DNA from: Pseudomonadota bacterium
GTDB lineage: Bacteria; Tectomicrobia; Entotheonellia; Entotheonellales; Entotheonellaceae
DNA length: 38,709 nt
Direction of reading: 5' to 3'
Assembly: GCA_005777235.1 (NCBI GenBank)
Contig: SXND01000242.1
Coordinates: forward strand, 1-38,709
Made by a program: the position numbers and the translations under genes. The notes under the pieces are model-generated. The model worked only from the letters and a program-made list of their open reading frames with translations. It had not been told where the DNA came from and did no database searches. This document shows, piece by piece, positions 1 through 8,071 of the stretch. How positions within the stretch are numbered: the stretch's first letter is position 1; the number at the start of each line of letters is the position of its first letter.

Positions 1-30
1 GCTCTTTGTCTCACTGCCTCATCGGCAGTC

Positions 31-55
31 TCCGTCAACGGCGTCCGTTGACGGA
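31..55. repeat. Perfect 11-bp hairpin
   Basis: TCCGTCAACGG (31-41) and its exact reverse complement CCGTTGACGGA (45-55) flank a three-base loop. No T-run follows on either strand, so it is not a classical intrinsic terminator, although it could end a transcript entering from the left edge. The rest of 1-272 holds no open frame with a ribosome binding site. Confidence 0.6.
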
Positions 56-272
56 TGCGTGGCAGCGTCTCACCGTACAGAGGGAAGTCAACCACCACAT
101 CTGTGGCTCTTGGGCAAGAGCCACCCGTGCTTCACCCCCACTCAAGGCTGCGCCTCTGGATGGAGCACTGCACGCGACATCTGGTAGACAGACCGCGCCG
201 GGGCCCGTCAAGGCGACCGGCTAGTCGCCCCAACGGGACACACACGAGACAGCAAGTGCGAAAGGGCTATGG

Positions 273-1025
273 ATGCTTCTGGCAGGAAAAGTCGCGCTGA
301 TTACGGGCTCCGTACGGGGCACCGGGGCAGGTATTGCGCGCGTGTTTGCCCGTGAAGGGGCGCGTGTGGTGCTGAATCAAGTCCACGACGAGGGCGATCC
401 CCAGCAGGTGCTTGAGGCCATCCAGGCCGCAGGCGGTGCGGCAATCTGCGTCAAAGCGGACCTCAGCGATGCCGCGCAGGTGCAGACCATGGTGCAGCAG
501 GCCACGGCAGCGTTCGGCCCGGTGGATATTCTCGTCAACAACTACGCGGCGTCCCTACCGCGCACGGGTTTTCTCGACTCGACCTGGGACGCCTGGCAAA
601 CGCAGATAGACTATACGGTCAAAGCAGCGTTTCTGTGCTGTCAGGCGGTGCTGCCCGGCATGCAAGCGCAGCGCTGGGGACGCTTGATTAGTATTAACAC
701 GGTGGGCATTCATCAGCCAGCCCTGACCTACCACGGCTACACCGCGGCCAAAACGGCGATGCTCGGCTTCACGCGGAATCTGGCGGTGGAAGTGGGGCCG
801 GATAATATTACGGTGAACATTGTCTCGCCCGGTTTGACCCTGACCGACGAAGTGCGGGCGCGGCTCGCACCCGAGGAGCAAGAGCGCCGGGCGCAACACA
901 TTCCGTTACGTCGCATCGGCACGGTGGAAGACACCGCCCATGTGGCGTTGTTTCTGGCCTCAGAGTTGGGCAGTTTTGTGACGGGGCTCTACATTCCCGT
1001 GTGCGGTGGGCAGGTGATGGAGTGA
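273..1025 (+). CDS. SDR family NAD(P)-dependent oxidoreductase
   Basis: A 250-residue classical short-chain dehydrogenase/reductase, probably a cytosolic NAD(P)-dependent dehydrogenase of a hydroxy- or oxo-substrate that cannot be named from sequence. The nucleotide-binding motif TGSVRGTGAG is near residues 11-20, the structural motif VNNYA near 90, and the catalytic Tyr/Lys pair in YTAAK near 155-159. The residue 13 before the Tyr, normally the catalytic Ser, is Thr (INTVG). A C-terminal tail ending GGQVME resembles the FabG-type GG..xxD end. The ATG at 273 follows AAAGGG at 261-266. A phosphoribosyltransferase gene starts 19 bases downstream, so the two may be co-transcribed. Confidence 0.9.
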   Translation: MLLAGKVALITGSVRGTGAGIARVFAREGARVVLNQVHDEGDPQQVLEAIQAAGGAAICVKADLSDAAQVQTMVQQATAAFGPVDILVNNYAASLPRTGFLDSTWDAWQTQIDYTVKAAFLCCQAVLPGMQAQRWGRLISINTVGIHQPALTYHGYTAAKTAMLGFTRNLAVEVGPDNITVNIVSPGLTLTDEVRARLAPEEQERRAQHIPLRRIGTVEDTAHVALFLASELGSFVTGLYIPVCGGQVME

Positions 1026-1044
1026 GCAGAAGGGGCATGACGGC

Positions 1045-1692
1045 ATGGAGTCTGGCGATAAACGTGTGGCCAACTTGTGGTTGGCCGAAGAGCTGTGGAA
1101 ACTCGGCGCCATTCAATTTGGCGATTTTTCCCTCGGGACGGCGCTGCATTCGCCGGTCTATGTCAACCTGCGCTTGCTGATCAGTAATCCCGCTGCCTTG
1201 CGTGAGGCGGCGGAGGTGATGCTGGCGGAAGTCCATACGCTGCAGAACATGCGCCATCCACGACTGGCCTATTATGATCTCATTGCTGGGGTACCTTTTG
1301 GGGGGCTGCACCTGGCCACGGCGTTCTCCTTGCTGTCAGGCACGCCGATGATTTATTTGCATCCGACGCGGGACGGCAGGGAACAGGTCATTGAGGGGAC
1401 GTATACCAGTGGGCAGACGGTGCTCATTATTGACGATCTCATTACCGGCGGACGCAGCGTTATGCAGACTGCAGCGCGCTTAGCCGCAGAGAATCTCATC
1501 GTTGAAGATGCGCTGATCCTCCTCGACCGTCAGCAAGGCGGACAGGCTCGGCTCAAGCGCGACGGCATCAATCTCTCCGCCATCCTCACCTTGGAATCGG
1601 TCATCCGCTACCTGGGGACGAGTGAGAAGATTTTGCCGGAGAGGTATCACGAATGCATGGAATACCTCGGTAGGTCGCATGAGATGCCATAG
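1045..1692 (+). CDS. pyrE: Orotate phosphoribosyltransferase-like protein
   Basis: A 215-residue type I phosphoribosyltransferase. By family it would convert orotate and PRPP to OMP in pyrimidine synthesis. The PRPP-binding loop is VLIIDDLITGGRS near residues 131-143. The N-terminus (LGAIQFGDFSLG, HSPVYVNLR) and the tail region (LLDRQQGG, LTLESVI) match the OPRTase layout and length. The lysine-rich mobile loop of canonical PyrE (RKxxKxxG type) is not evident: that stretch reads YLHPTRDGREQ, so a specialised or divergent OPRTase is possible. AAGGGG at 1030-1035 precedes the ATG by nine bases. The stop is TAG, and a convergent phosphatase gene ends 26 bases further on. Confidence 0.8.
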   Translation: MESGDKRVANLWLAEELWKLGAIQFGDFSLGTALHSPVYVNLRLLISNPAALREAAEVMLAEVHTLQNMRHPRLAYYDLIAGVPFGGLHLATAFSLLSGTPMIYLHPTRDGREQVIEGTYTSGQTVLIIDDLITGGRSVMQTAARLAAENLIVEDALILLDRQQGGQARLKRDGINLSAILTLESVIRYLGTSEKILPERYHECMEYLGRSHEMP

Positions 1693-1718
1693 AGGCCTGC
1701 ATCATCGACCTGCCGGGT

Positions 1719-2534
1719 TCACGACGCGCTGGTTGGCACTGGAGCGAGGTCAGGCCAGAGCCGCTGGCACTCGAGTGCGGCGTTGCAACAGAGGAGAAAC
1801 CCCTGGGGCTGATGCGTATCAAGGCGCAGGCCCTGGCGATCCAGCACGCGCCCACCCGCTTGTTGCACAATGAGGGCTGCCGCGGCGATGTCCCAACTCT
1901 TGACACGATTGCGCAGACGACCATACATATAGCCATCCGCCGCCCCTTTGGCCACCAGGCACATGTTGAGGGCCACCGAGCCGCCAATGCGAAAGACCTG
2001 CTTGAAACCCCGATCCCATTCCAGGGCCTGGAGATGTTGCCGCAGGGGATCACGCGGCGAATAGTCGAGAATCAAGCGGGCCTGGTCCATGCTCCCGATG
2101 TCCGTCACCTGCAGGCGATGCCCGTTGACGGTGCTGGGCTCACCGGCGATCGCGCTGTACAGCTCATCGTTGAACGGGTGATACACCACGCCAATCAGGG
2201 TCTGGTCCTCGCGCGTCAGGGCCACCGTCACGCCCGCAAAATGCTGTCCCCGAATATAGGATTCCGTGCCGTCGAGTGGATCGACAATCCAGGTATACGG
2301 CGAGGCAGTGGTGCGGAGGCCGGATTCTTCTGTGAGTAACGAGTGCTCAGGATAGTAGTGGTTGATCACCTGACTAATGGCCGCATCGGCGAGCGTATCG
2401 ACATTTGTCACGACTTCCTGGCGGTCTTTATGGCGAATTTCCAGAGGGGCAAAACGGTGCTCGAGTAACACACGCCCACCGGCACGGGCGGCTTCTTCGG
2501 CGACCTGCTGCAAGGCTTGCAAGGTTGTATCCAT
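1719..2534 (-). CDS. Inositol monophosphatase / bisphosphate nucleotidase family protein
   Basis: A 271-residue Mg-dependent phosphatase of the IMPase/CysQ superfamily. The metal- and substrate-binding signatures are all present: LLTEESG (first metal Glu), IVDPLDGTESYIRG (motif A, two Asp plus DGT), and SWDIAAAALIVQQAGG (motif B Asp). Likely substrates are inositol phosphate, histidinol phosphate or 3'-phosphoadenosine 5'-phosphate; the sequence does not decide between them. It is transcribed towards the phosphoribosyltransferase gene and divergently from the small gene at 2801, with a 266-base gap in which I see nothing convincing. No strong ribosome binding site precedes the ATG. Confidence 0.88.
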   Translation of the reverse strand: MDTTLQALQQVAEEAARAGGRVLLEHRFAPLEIRHKDRQEVVTNVDTLADAAISQVINHYYPEHSLLTEESGLRTTASPYTWIVDPLDGTESYIRGQHFAGVTVALTREDQTLIGVVYHPFNDELYSAIAGEPSTVNGHRLQVTDIGSMDQARLILDYSPRDPLRQHLQALEWDRGFKQVFRIGGSVALNMCLVAKGAADGYMYGRLRNRVKSWDIAAAALIVQQAGGRVLDRQGLRLDTHQPQGFLLCCNAALECQRLWPDLAPVPTSAS

Positions 2535-2800
2535 AGCAATCCGCGTAGGGTACTGTCGGCGTGCGCTAACAGTGGAATGCGCCTCCTACATCAGCAGGAG
2601 AGCTTCTTTCCCCCTGCCCTTTCTCTCGGTTCAAGGTGAGATGCCGCACTATCCGGTGCACAATTTTATCTATGGATAGCACGTTTATCCCGTGCAAGAC
2701 AACCCCAAAAGCCTGCCGTGGAGGGACGGGGGTGCGGTACAGCATTGCGGGGGAGAGGGGTGGTCCCGCACGGCAGGTACGCTCTGGCGAGGAGGAAGGC

Positions 2801-3118
2801 ATGCGCTGGTTACGACGATTATGGACGCGCCGGACACCTGACGCGGGCCAGACCGCCATCTGGCTGTATGTGGCCTGTGGTCGTTGCGGCGAGGTGATGC
2901 GTATCCGGGCCGATCGGCGCTATGATCTGGCCAGTGCACTGCGCGATATTGGCGAATCCGGCCCGGCGTATACCATGCATAAAGACATTGTCGGCACACG
3001 CTGTTTTCAGCGCATCGCGGTCGATGTCGAGTTTGACGCACGGCTGGGGATGCTGGCACACCGTATCAGCGGTGGGCGCTGGCTTACCGAGGCAGAGTAC
3101 CATGCAACCATACCATAA
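2801..3118 (+). CDS. Hypothetical small protein with CxxC motif
   Basis: A 105-residue protein I do not recognise. The start is set by GAGGAGG about five bases before the ATG at 2801, much better than the longer open frame from 2636. The N-terminus is short and very basic (MRWLRRLWTRR), followed by a CGRCG pair near residues 27-30 with an aromatic strand before it, which suggests half of a zinc ribbon or a metal knuckle; a lone Cys follows near 67. The C-terminal half is mixed alpha/beta with ISGGRWLTEAEY near the end. No signal peptide or membrane segment. Neighbours give no functional hint. Confidence 0.7.
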   Translation: MRWLRRLWTRRTPDAGQTAIWLYVACGRCGEVMRIRADRRYDLASALRDIGESGPAYTMHKDIVGTRCFQRIAVDVEFDARLGMLAHRISGGRWLTEAEYHATIP

Positions 3119-3283
3119 TAGCAAGAGTGGGGGGAAAGACGCCAGTGTTGACGGCTTGCTGGAGATGCCAAGCGCATGACATGATGGTGCAATCGTGTTC
3201 GGCATCGATCGGCTGGGAGAAAACCCATGATACTTTCCAACGTTCTAGCCATATTGCATGATACTAAGGAGAGCTGCTTGGCG

Positions 3284-3682
3284 ATGACAGTAGCGGAATG
3301 GGAGCAGGTGGCGAAAGATCGATACCAGGATGCCCAATCCCTCGATACGCAGGGTAGACATGTGGCCGCCGTGTATATGGCGGGGTACGCGATTGAGTGC
3401 TACTTAAAAGCCTATATACGGCATCGGGGAGGTAAAGTGCCCACGAGTGGGCGAGAGGGGCACAATCTGGGCGGATTGTGGCAGGCCTCTGGATTTCGTC
3501 TCACTGATCTGCAAGACACGCAGGGAAACCGCAACTACTTCATCACCCAATGAAATACAGGATTACGGTATTGTGTCACGTTAAACACGGCACTCGCGAC
3601 AGAGGCATTGGTCAGAGGAGCGGGGCTACTCGTGGCATGGATTGCACCAAAGCTCCGCCGGCTCCCCAGGAGAGAGCAATGA
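3284..3682 (+). pseudogene. HEPN domain protein, interrupted by an in-frame TGA
   Basis: The frame opens at ATG 3284 behind AAGGAG and encodes a small all-helical HEPN-type protein: MTVAEWEQVAKDRYQDAQSL, then the hallmark AGYAIECYLKAYIRHRGG and GREGHNLGGLW. A TGA at 3551-3553 ends it after 89 residues. In the same frame the next 43 codons continue as a convincing HEPN C-terminus (LRYCVTLNTALATEALV, LLVAWI) and end in a TGA at 3680-3682 that overlaps the downstream ATG as ATGA. The simplest reading is a TGG to TGA change in a 132-codon gene translationally coupled to the ATPase. The RNase-type Rx4-6H motif of toxic HEPNs is not seen, so a non-nucleolytic, antitoxin-like or adaptor HEPN is possible. 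Confidence 0.78.
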
Positions 3683-6318
3683 AACAAGCGGACATCAAGG
3701 CGCATATCGCAGGCAATCTCCAGGCCGCAGGACTGCTTGTCGACGAGGTGCGTGTGCAACCTGACGCCTTCTCCGGCTGGATGGTCGTGGTCGTCTCCCC
3801 TGGATTCTCCGGGATGGTGTGGGAAACGCGTCGGGCCACAGCCCTACGGGGGCTGGAAGGAGAGACCTTCCAATGGCTCGATCTGCTCACCCCGGAAGAG
3901 CGCGAATGGGCTGGCAGCTTGCCTCTGGACTCCGATCTGGAAGACATTCCCATGTGGCCGGAAGCCCTCGCGCGTGGCCGGAGCGTGGCGGCAGAGCCGA
4001 TCATCTTTCCTTCCGACCTTGACGACGATCTTTCCCGACCGATTATCACGAGCTTTTATTCGCTGCGTGGTGGCGTCGGTCGTTCGACTGCCCTGGCCTA
4101 TACAGCCCAGATTCTGGCTCGCCGTGGCCGCTCCGTGCTCTGTGTCGACATGGATCTCGAAGCCCCGGCATTGGCGGCTCTGTGTGGGAAGGAACACGAG
4201 GCCCGTACAGGCCAGGGTCTCGTATCGCTCCTCCTGGCGATCGAGCAGGGAGAAGAACCCGATATCATTAAGCATGTCATCCGGCTCTCTGAATCCGATG
4301 AACTGTATTGCCTGCCAGCGGGCATCCCGGATGCGGATTATGCCCGGCGTCTGCGCCTGCTCGACCCAGAAGGCTGGTACCGTGAGGAGCGTAACCCGTT
4401 GCGCGCCTTGCTGGATGGCCTCTCCACCAGGCTGCCCTTCACCCCTGACTTCATCCTCATGGACGCCAGGACGGGCATTACGCCCATGAATGCCCCCCTA
4501 CTCTTCGATCTGTCCGATGTGGCGATTATTGCCTTTTTCCCGCACCCGCAAGCCCTCACGGGCACCCGCGCACTTGTGCGTGCCCTATTGCGTGCCCATT
4601 CACGGCGTACACACGATGGACAGCGGTTGACACCGGAACCCAGATTCCTGGTTTCGCCCATGCCAGCCAGCCGCGCGCCAGAAGTCCAGCAACGGTATCG
4701 CCTGCGCGCCCTGGAATGGATCGCCGAGTGGCTCACGCCGTTAGAGGCACAAGCGGGGAAAGGCCCATCGGCTATCGATCCTGCCGAGATGACCCTCTTC
4801 GTGCCCTATCAGGAGTCTGTGGCCACGGCCGATTCTATTCTCAAAGATGTAGAGGCATGGCGACCGTACGAGCCCATGGCGGAATGGCTCGAGCGCTTCA
4901 TCCCGGCCAAGTCCGAGAAGCGTCTGCCTGTCCGCCTTGTGGAAGTGAAGCAGCGCATTGTGGCGAGCTTGACCTTTTCTGCGGGGACAGCGGAGTATCA
5001 AGAAAATTTTCTCGACACGTTTGTCAACACGGCACTTGTTCACGATGCGATGGATTTACACAAACTGCTGGTGCTGGGCCGTAAGGGCACGGGGAAGACG
5101 GCGATCTTCCGCCGTATTGCTGAGGGAGCAGATTGCCAGGCCATCGTGGCGCTTTCTCCAGCCCCTGTCCGTGGGCAATACCCGTGGGTCTTGAGCGCCG
5201 ATGGATTCCAGGCCATTGAGACACACTTGCAGGCAACGCAAACAGGTTGGCGAGAATACTGGATGCTCGCCACGGGGCTGGCGGCATTCCTCTCGTGGGA
5301 TCGTGACCATCCCGATCCTCCTCTGCCTGATGCTTCTCTTCAAACACTCGTTAAGCGCTTACCCACACCGTCAAGCCTCACGGAACGCCAGGTAGTCGGA
5401 TGTCTCCAGGACATGCTCGGCATCCCGCATGTTGGGCTGCTCGCGTGGGACTGGCTGCAGCAGCTGGATACCGCGCTGCCTGGGCCCAGAGTGATCTTAT
5501 TTGATGGACTCGATACGGGTTTCGGCCACAGGCCCGAGGAACGAGACCGCCGCACCCGGGCGATTGAGGGACTGTTTACTTTCGTGATAGATCGTGAGGC
5601 GGCGTTACACCAGCTGCGTTGCAAAATTCTCCTGCGCGAGGATATCTGGCGCCAGCTGCGGTTTGAAAATAAAAGCCACCTCTATGGTCGTTCGGTCCGA
5701 CTTGAGTGGCGTAGTCAGGCAGATTATAGCAAGACGGTACTCAAACAAGCCCTGCGCCATGCCGACTTCAAGGCGCTTGTGGACAATATGGCGCCACAGA
5801 TACACGGGGGGGTTGATGACTGGTCTGACGAGACGGTATTCCGCGTGTGGAACATCCTGGTGGGGGAACGAATGCAGGGTGGCAAGACAACCTTTACGCG
5901 GAACTGGGTGTGGAATCGCCTGGCAGATGGCCAGGGGGACCATAGCCCGCGAGCCCTGCTGCAGCTCTTTCGCGAAGCCACCGCATGGGAACGCGAGGAG
6001 CATCAACACAGTCCCTATGACCGCACCGTGCTGCGTCCCAGAGCGTTGATTGAGTCACTCGCCAAGGTTTCCGAAGAGGCACTGCCTGCTCTATTCGAAG
6101 AGTTTGCCGAACTTACGGCGTTTGAGGCACACTTGCGTACCCTGGGCCGCGCGCTTGTCGATGCCAGCGAATTCAAGGATCTCAGTGAGCAACTCATCCT
6201 GGCTCGTGAAGTAGGACTCATAGCAGTCTACGAAGGGACTGAAGAGGAGGTCCGGCGCTACCGCGTCCCGGATCTCTATCGCCTGGGCCTGGGAATGACC
6301 CGGCAGGGGCCAGCATAA
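3679..6318 (+). CDS. Multidomain ATPase: BolA-like, ParA-like and Sll1717-like P-loop domains
   Basis: An 879-residue protein. AGGAG lies six bases before ATG 3679, and the start overlaps the HEPN frame (ATGA). Residues 1-60 resemble a BolA/class II KH fold (GWMVVVVSPGFSGM then an RR helix). Residues 125-163 are a ParA/MinD-type P-loop, FYSLRGGVGRS followed by VLCVDMDLEAPAL; both lysines of the usual KGGVGK are Arg here, so nucleotide hydrolysis may be impaired. A second P-loop, GRKGTGKT, is at residues 467-474 with Walker B VILFDGLD at 605-612, resembling Sll1717-type ATPases. The last 100 residues look like a winged helix (LILAREVGLIAVY, YRVPDLYRLGLGM). No membrane segments. Domain order and the HEPN partner suggest a regulated conflict or stress-response system; the function is unproven. 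Confidence 0.85.
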   Translation: MKQADIKAHIAGNLQAAGLLVDEVRVQPDAFSGWMVVVVSPGFSGMVWETRRATALRGLEGETFQWLDLLTPEEREWAGSLPLDSDLEDIPMWPEALARGRSVAAEPIIFPSDLDDDLSRPIITSFYSLRGGVGRSTALAYTAQILARRGRSVLCVDMDLEAPALAALCGKEHEARTGQGLVSLLLAIEQGEEPDIIKHVIRLSESDELYCLPAGIPDADYARRLRLLDPEGWYREERNPLRALLDGLSTRLPFTPDFILMDARTGITPMNAPLLFDLSDVAIIAFFPHPQALTGTRALVRALLRAHSRRTHDGQRLTPEPRFLVSPMPASRAPEVQQRYRLRALEWIAEWLTPLEAQAGKGPSAIDPAEMTLFVPYQESVATADSILKDVEAWRPYEPMAEWLERFIPAKSEKRLPVRLVEVKQRIVASLTFSAGTAEYQENFLDTFVNTALVHDAMDLHKLLVLGRKGTGKTAIFRRIAEGADCQAIVALSPAPVRGQYPWVLSADGFQAIETHLQATQTGWREYWMLATGLAAFLSWDRDHPDPPLPDASLQTLVKRLPTPSSLTERQVVGCLQDMLGIPHVGLLAWDWLQQLDTALPGPRVILFDGLDTGFGHRPEERDRRTRAIEGLFTFVIDREAALHQLRCKILLREDIWRQLRFENKSHLYGRSVRLEWRSQADYSKTVLKQALRHADFKALVDNMAPQIHGGVDDWSDETVFRVWNILVGERMQGGKTTFTRNWVWNRLADGQGDHSPRALLQLFREATAWEREEHQHSPYDRTVLRPRALIESLAKVSEEALPALFEEFAELTAFEAHLRTLGRALVDASEFKDLSEQLILAREVGLIAVYEGTEEEVRRYRVPDLYRLGLGMTRQGPA

Positions 6319-6410
6319 GCCAGTAATGGCCCAAAGGCTCCTGCCGCAGCCGACGTTACTCCTCTGCCGCCACGCTCATCGGTGCCTGGTATAGACCCGA
6401 CACTAAGCCC

Positions 6411-7457
6411 CTAGGCGCCGATCCGCGTCACCAGCACCGCCATGGGCCGCTGGCCCACGCCATACGTCCCCAAGGGCGTCAGCGTCCCCGTTGCGCCGAT
6501 GCGGTACGCCGCCAGACGGCCTGTGGCTGAGCCCGCCGCAAAGAGGAAATGGCCCTCTGGGTCCAGACCAAAGGCACTGGGCACGGATTCGGTCGCCGCC
6601 TGCCCTAGGGCCGTCAAGCGTCCCGTCGTCGCATCCACCGCGAACCCGGCAAGGCTGTTGTGGCCACGATTGCCGACATAGAGGAACTGCCCCGACGGCG
6701 TGAGGTGGATCTGCGAGCACGTATTGCGGGCCGTGAAGCCATCGGGCAGGGTGGTGAGCGTGTGGATTTCGGACAGCGTGCCCGTGGCTTGATCCAGCCG
6801 ATAGGCCGTGACGCTACAGCCCTGCTCGTTGGAGAAATACACCACCGGCAGGCTGGGATGAAAGCAATAGTGCCGCGGGCCAAGACGGGTGGCAGGCTGG
6901 ACCTGGAGCGGCGTGTTGGCCGTCAGACGGCCCGTCTGCGCCTCAAATTTCAATTGCCAGATGGCATTGGGGCCAGTGCTTTCGCGCAGCGGTTCCAGGA
7001 CATTATCGTTAAAGCGGGCGATGTGCGGCACAAAGGCAAACTGGTTCGACGGGTCGGTCTGGATGGCGTGCGCACCCATGGCCGTGGGCAGCGAGTCGGA
7101 GATTGGAGCGCCCACCACGCCGTCGGCGCCGAGGGGATGCACCGCGGCATAGCCGCCTTGATAATACGCCGCCAGGAGATGGCGGCCCGTGCGGTCGGGG
7201 GCCAAAAACGTGGGGCCGTGCGTCAACGTCACCGAGCCCTGGAGCGTCAGCCCGCCGCTGGCCTGGTTGATGCGGAAGCTCGACAGCGCCGGCTGCACGC
7301 GGTGCCCGACGTACAGTACCTGCCGATCCAGGCTCAGCGCGACAACGGACGGCCCCCCGGGCACCGCGACCTCAGACTGCAGCGCGAGCTGGCCCGTGGT
7401 CGCCTCCATCGTGTACGCCCCAATTTTGTTATCGTCTTGCGCCCCAACATACAGCAT
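6411..7457 (-). CDS. Lactonase family beta-propeller protein
   Basis: A 348-residue protein of the 6-phosphogluconolactonase (YbhE/Pgl)-type seven-bladed propeller family. It shows repeated blade motifs such as MLYVGAQDDNKIGAY, QVLYVGHRVQPALSSF, GQFLYVGNRGHNSLAGF and GHFLFAAGSATGRLAAY. Some members hydrolyse 6-phosphogluconolactone, while others act on other lactones. The best-placed initiation site (AGGAG at 7479-7475, then ATG at 7466-7464) reads only Met-Pro before a TAG at 7460-7458; the annotated ATG at 7457 follows directly in the same frame. Ancestrally the protein may have begun Met-Pro-Gln-Met, and translation now may depend on re-initiation. It converges on the ATPase gene, with 92 bases between them. 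Confidence 0.85.
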   Translation of the reverse strand: MLYVGAQDDNKIGAYTMEATTGQLALQSEVAVPGGPSVVALSLDRQVLYVGHRVQPALSSFRINQASGGLTLQGSVTLTHGPTFLAPDRTGRHLLAAYYQGGYAAVHPLGADGVVGAPISDSLPTAMGAHAIQTDPSNQFAFVPHIARFNDNVLEPLRESTGPNAIWQLKFEAQTGRLTANTPLQVQPATRLGPRHYCFHPSLPVVYFSNEQGCSVTAYRLDQATGTLSEIHTLTTLPDGFTARNTCSQIHLTPSGQFLYVGNRGHNSLAGFAVDATTGRLTALGQAATESVPSAFGLDPEGHFLFAAGSATGRLAAYRIGATGTLTPLGTYGVGQRPMAVLVTRIGA

Positions 7458-7710
7458 CTATGGCATTGTGCACTCTCCTGGCGATTGCGGTTGCAGGTGC
7501 TCCCCACCTGATGCTCCATGGCCTCGTTGTGGTGCATCTTGCCACAATGGTCCTCCTATGTAAAGAACCGACGTATGGCGCACCTGCCCCAGCCTGGCGG
7601 AGCGACGCCTGACTCGCCTCGCTCCGCCGCCACGGATGTGCTACCATCCGGCGCAAGGCAGGGAATCCTGGTGCTCCAGGGGAGTGCCCAGGCAACGAAG
7701 GAGCTGCATC

Positions 7711-8049
7711 ATGGCCGTACGTCTAGAAAAACCGTGGATACCGCTGACCGCCGAGCACGTGACATGTCTGGCCGGGCACCTTGGAGTGTATCAACTGGCT
7801 GATGCGGCCGGGGCCATTGTGTACATCGGCATGGCGGGCGGACGGACCCCGTTTGGCCTCAAGGGCGTCTTGCACGAGGCTCTCAGTGCCCCGCCGGAAC
7901 ACGCCACCCAGTTTCGCTACGAGGTGACCATGGCCTATCACACGCGTCGTCTGGAATTGCTGCAAGCCTATCGCCATGACTATGGATGTCTGCCCAGCGG
8001 CAATCGTGACATTGACGAGCGCAGTCTCGGCCGTCTGCGCCTAGGCTAA
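7711..8049 (+). CDS. GIY-YIG-like small protein
   Basis: A 112-residue protein starting at ATG 7711 behind AAGGAG. Its core, GVYQLADAAGAIVYIGMA near residues 29-46, matches the GIY...YIG pattern of the GIY-YIG nuclease fold, followed by GLKGVLHEAL and a helical region with RRLELLQAYRHDYG. The catalytic Arg/Glu of true nucleases is not clear in so short a protein, so nuclease activity is uncertain. It is the first gene of a co-directional run with only 22 bases to the acyl-CoA dehydrogenase start, an odd partner for lipid-type enzymes. The 250 bases between it and the lactonase gene form a divergent promoter region. Confidence 0.7.
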   Translation: MAVRLEKPWIPLTAEHVTCLAGHLGVYQLADAAGAIVYIGMAGGRTPFGLKGVLHEALSAPPEHATQFRYEVTMAYHTRRLELLQAYRHDYGCLPSGNRDIDERSLGRLRLG

Positions 8050-8071
8050 CGTCGAATCGAGGGAGGTGCCC

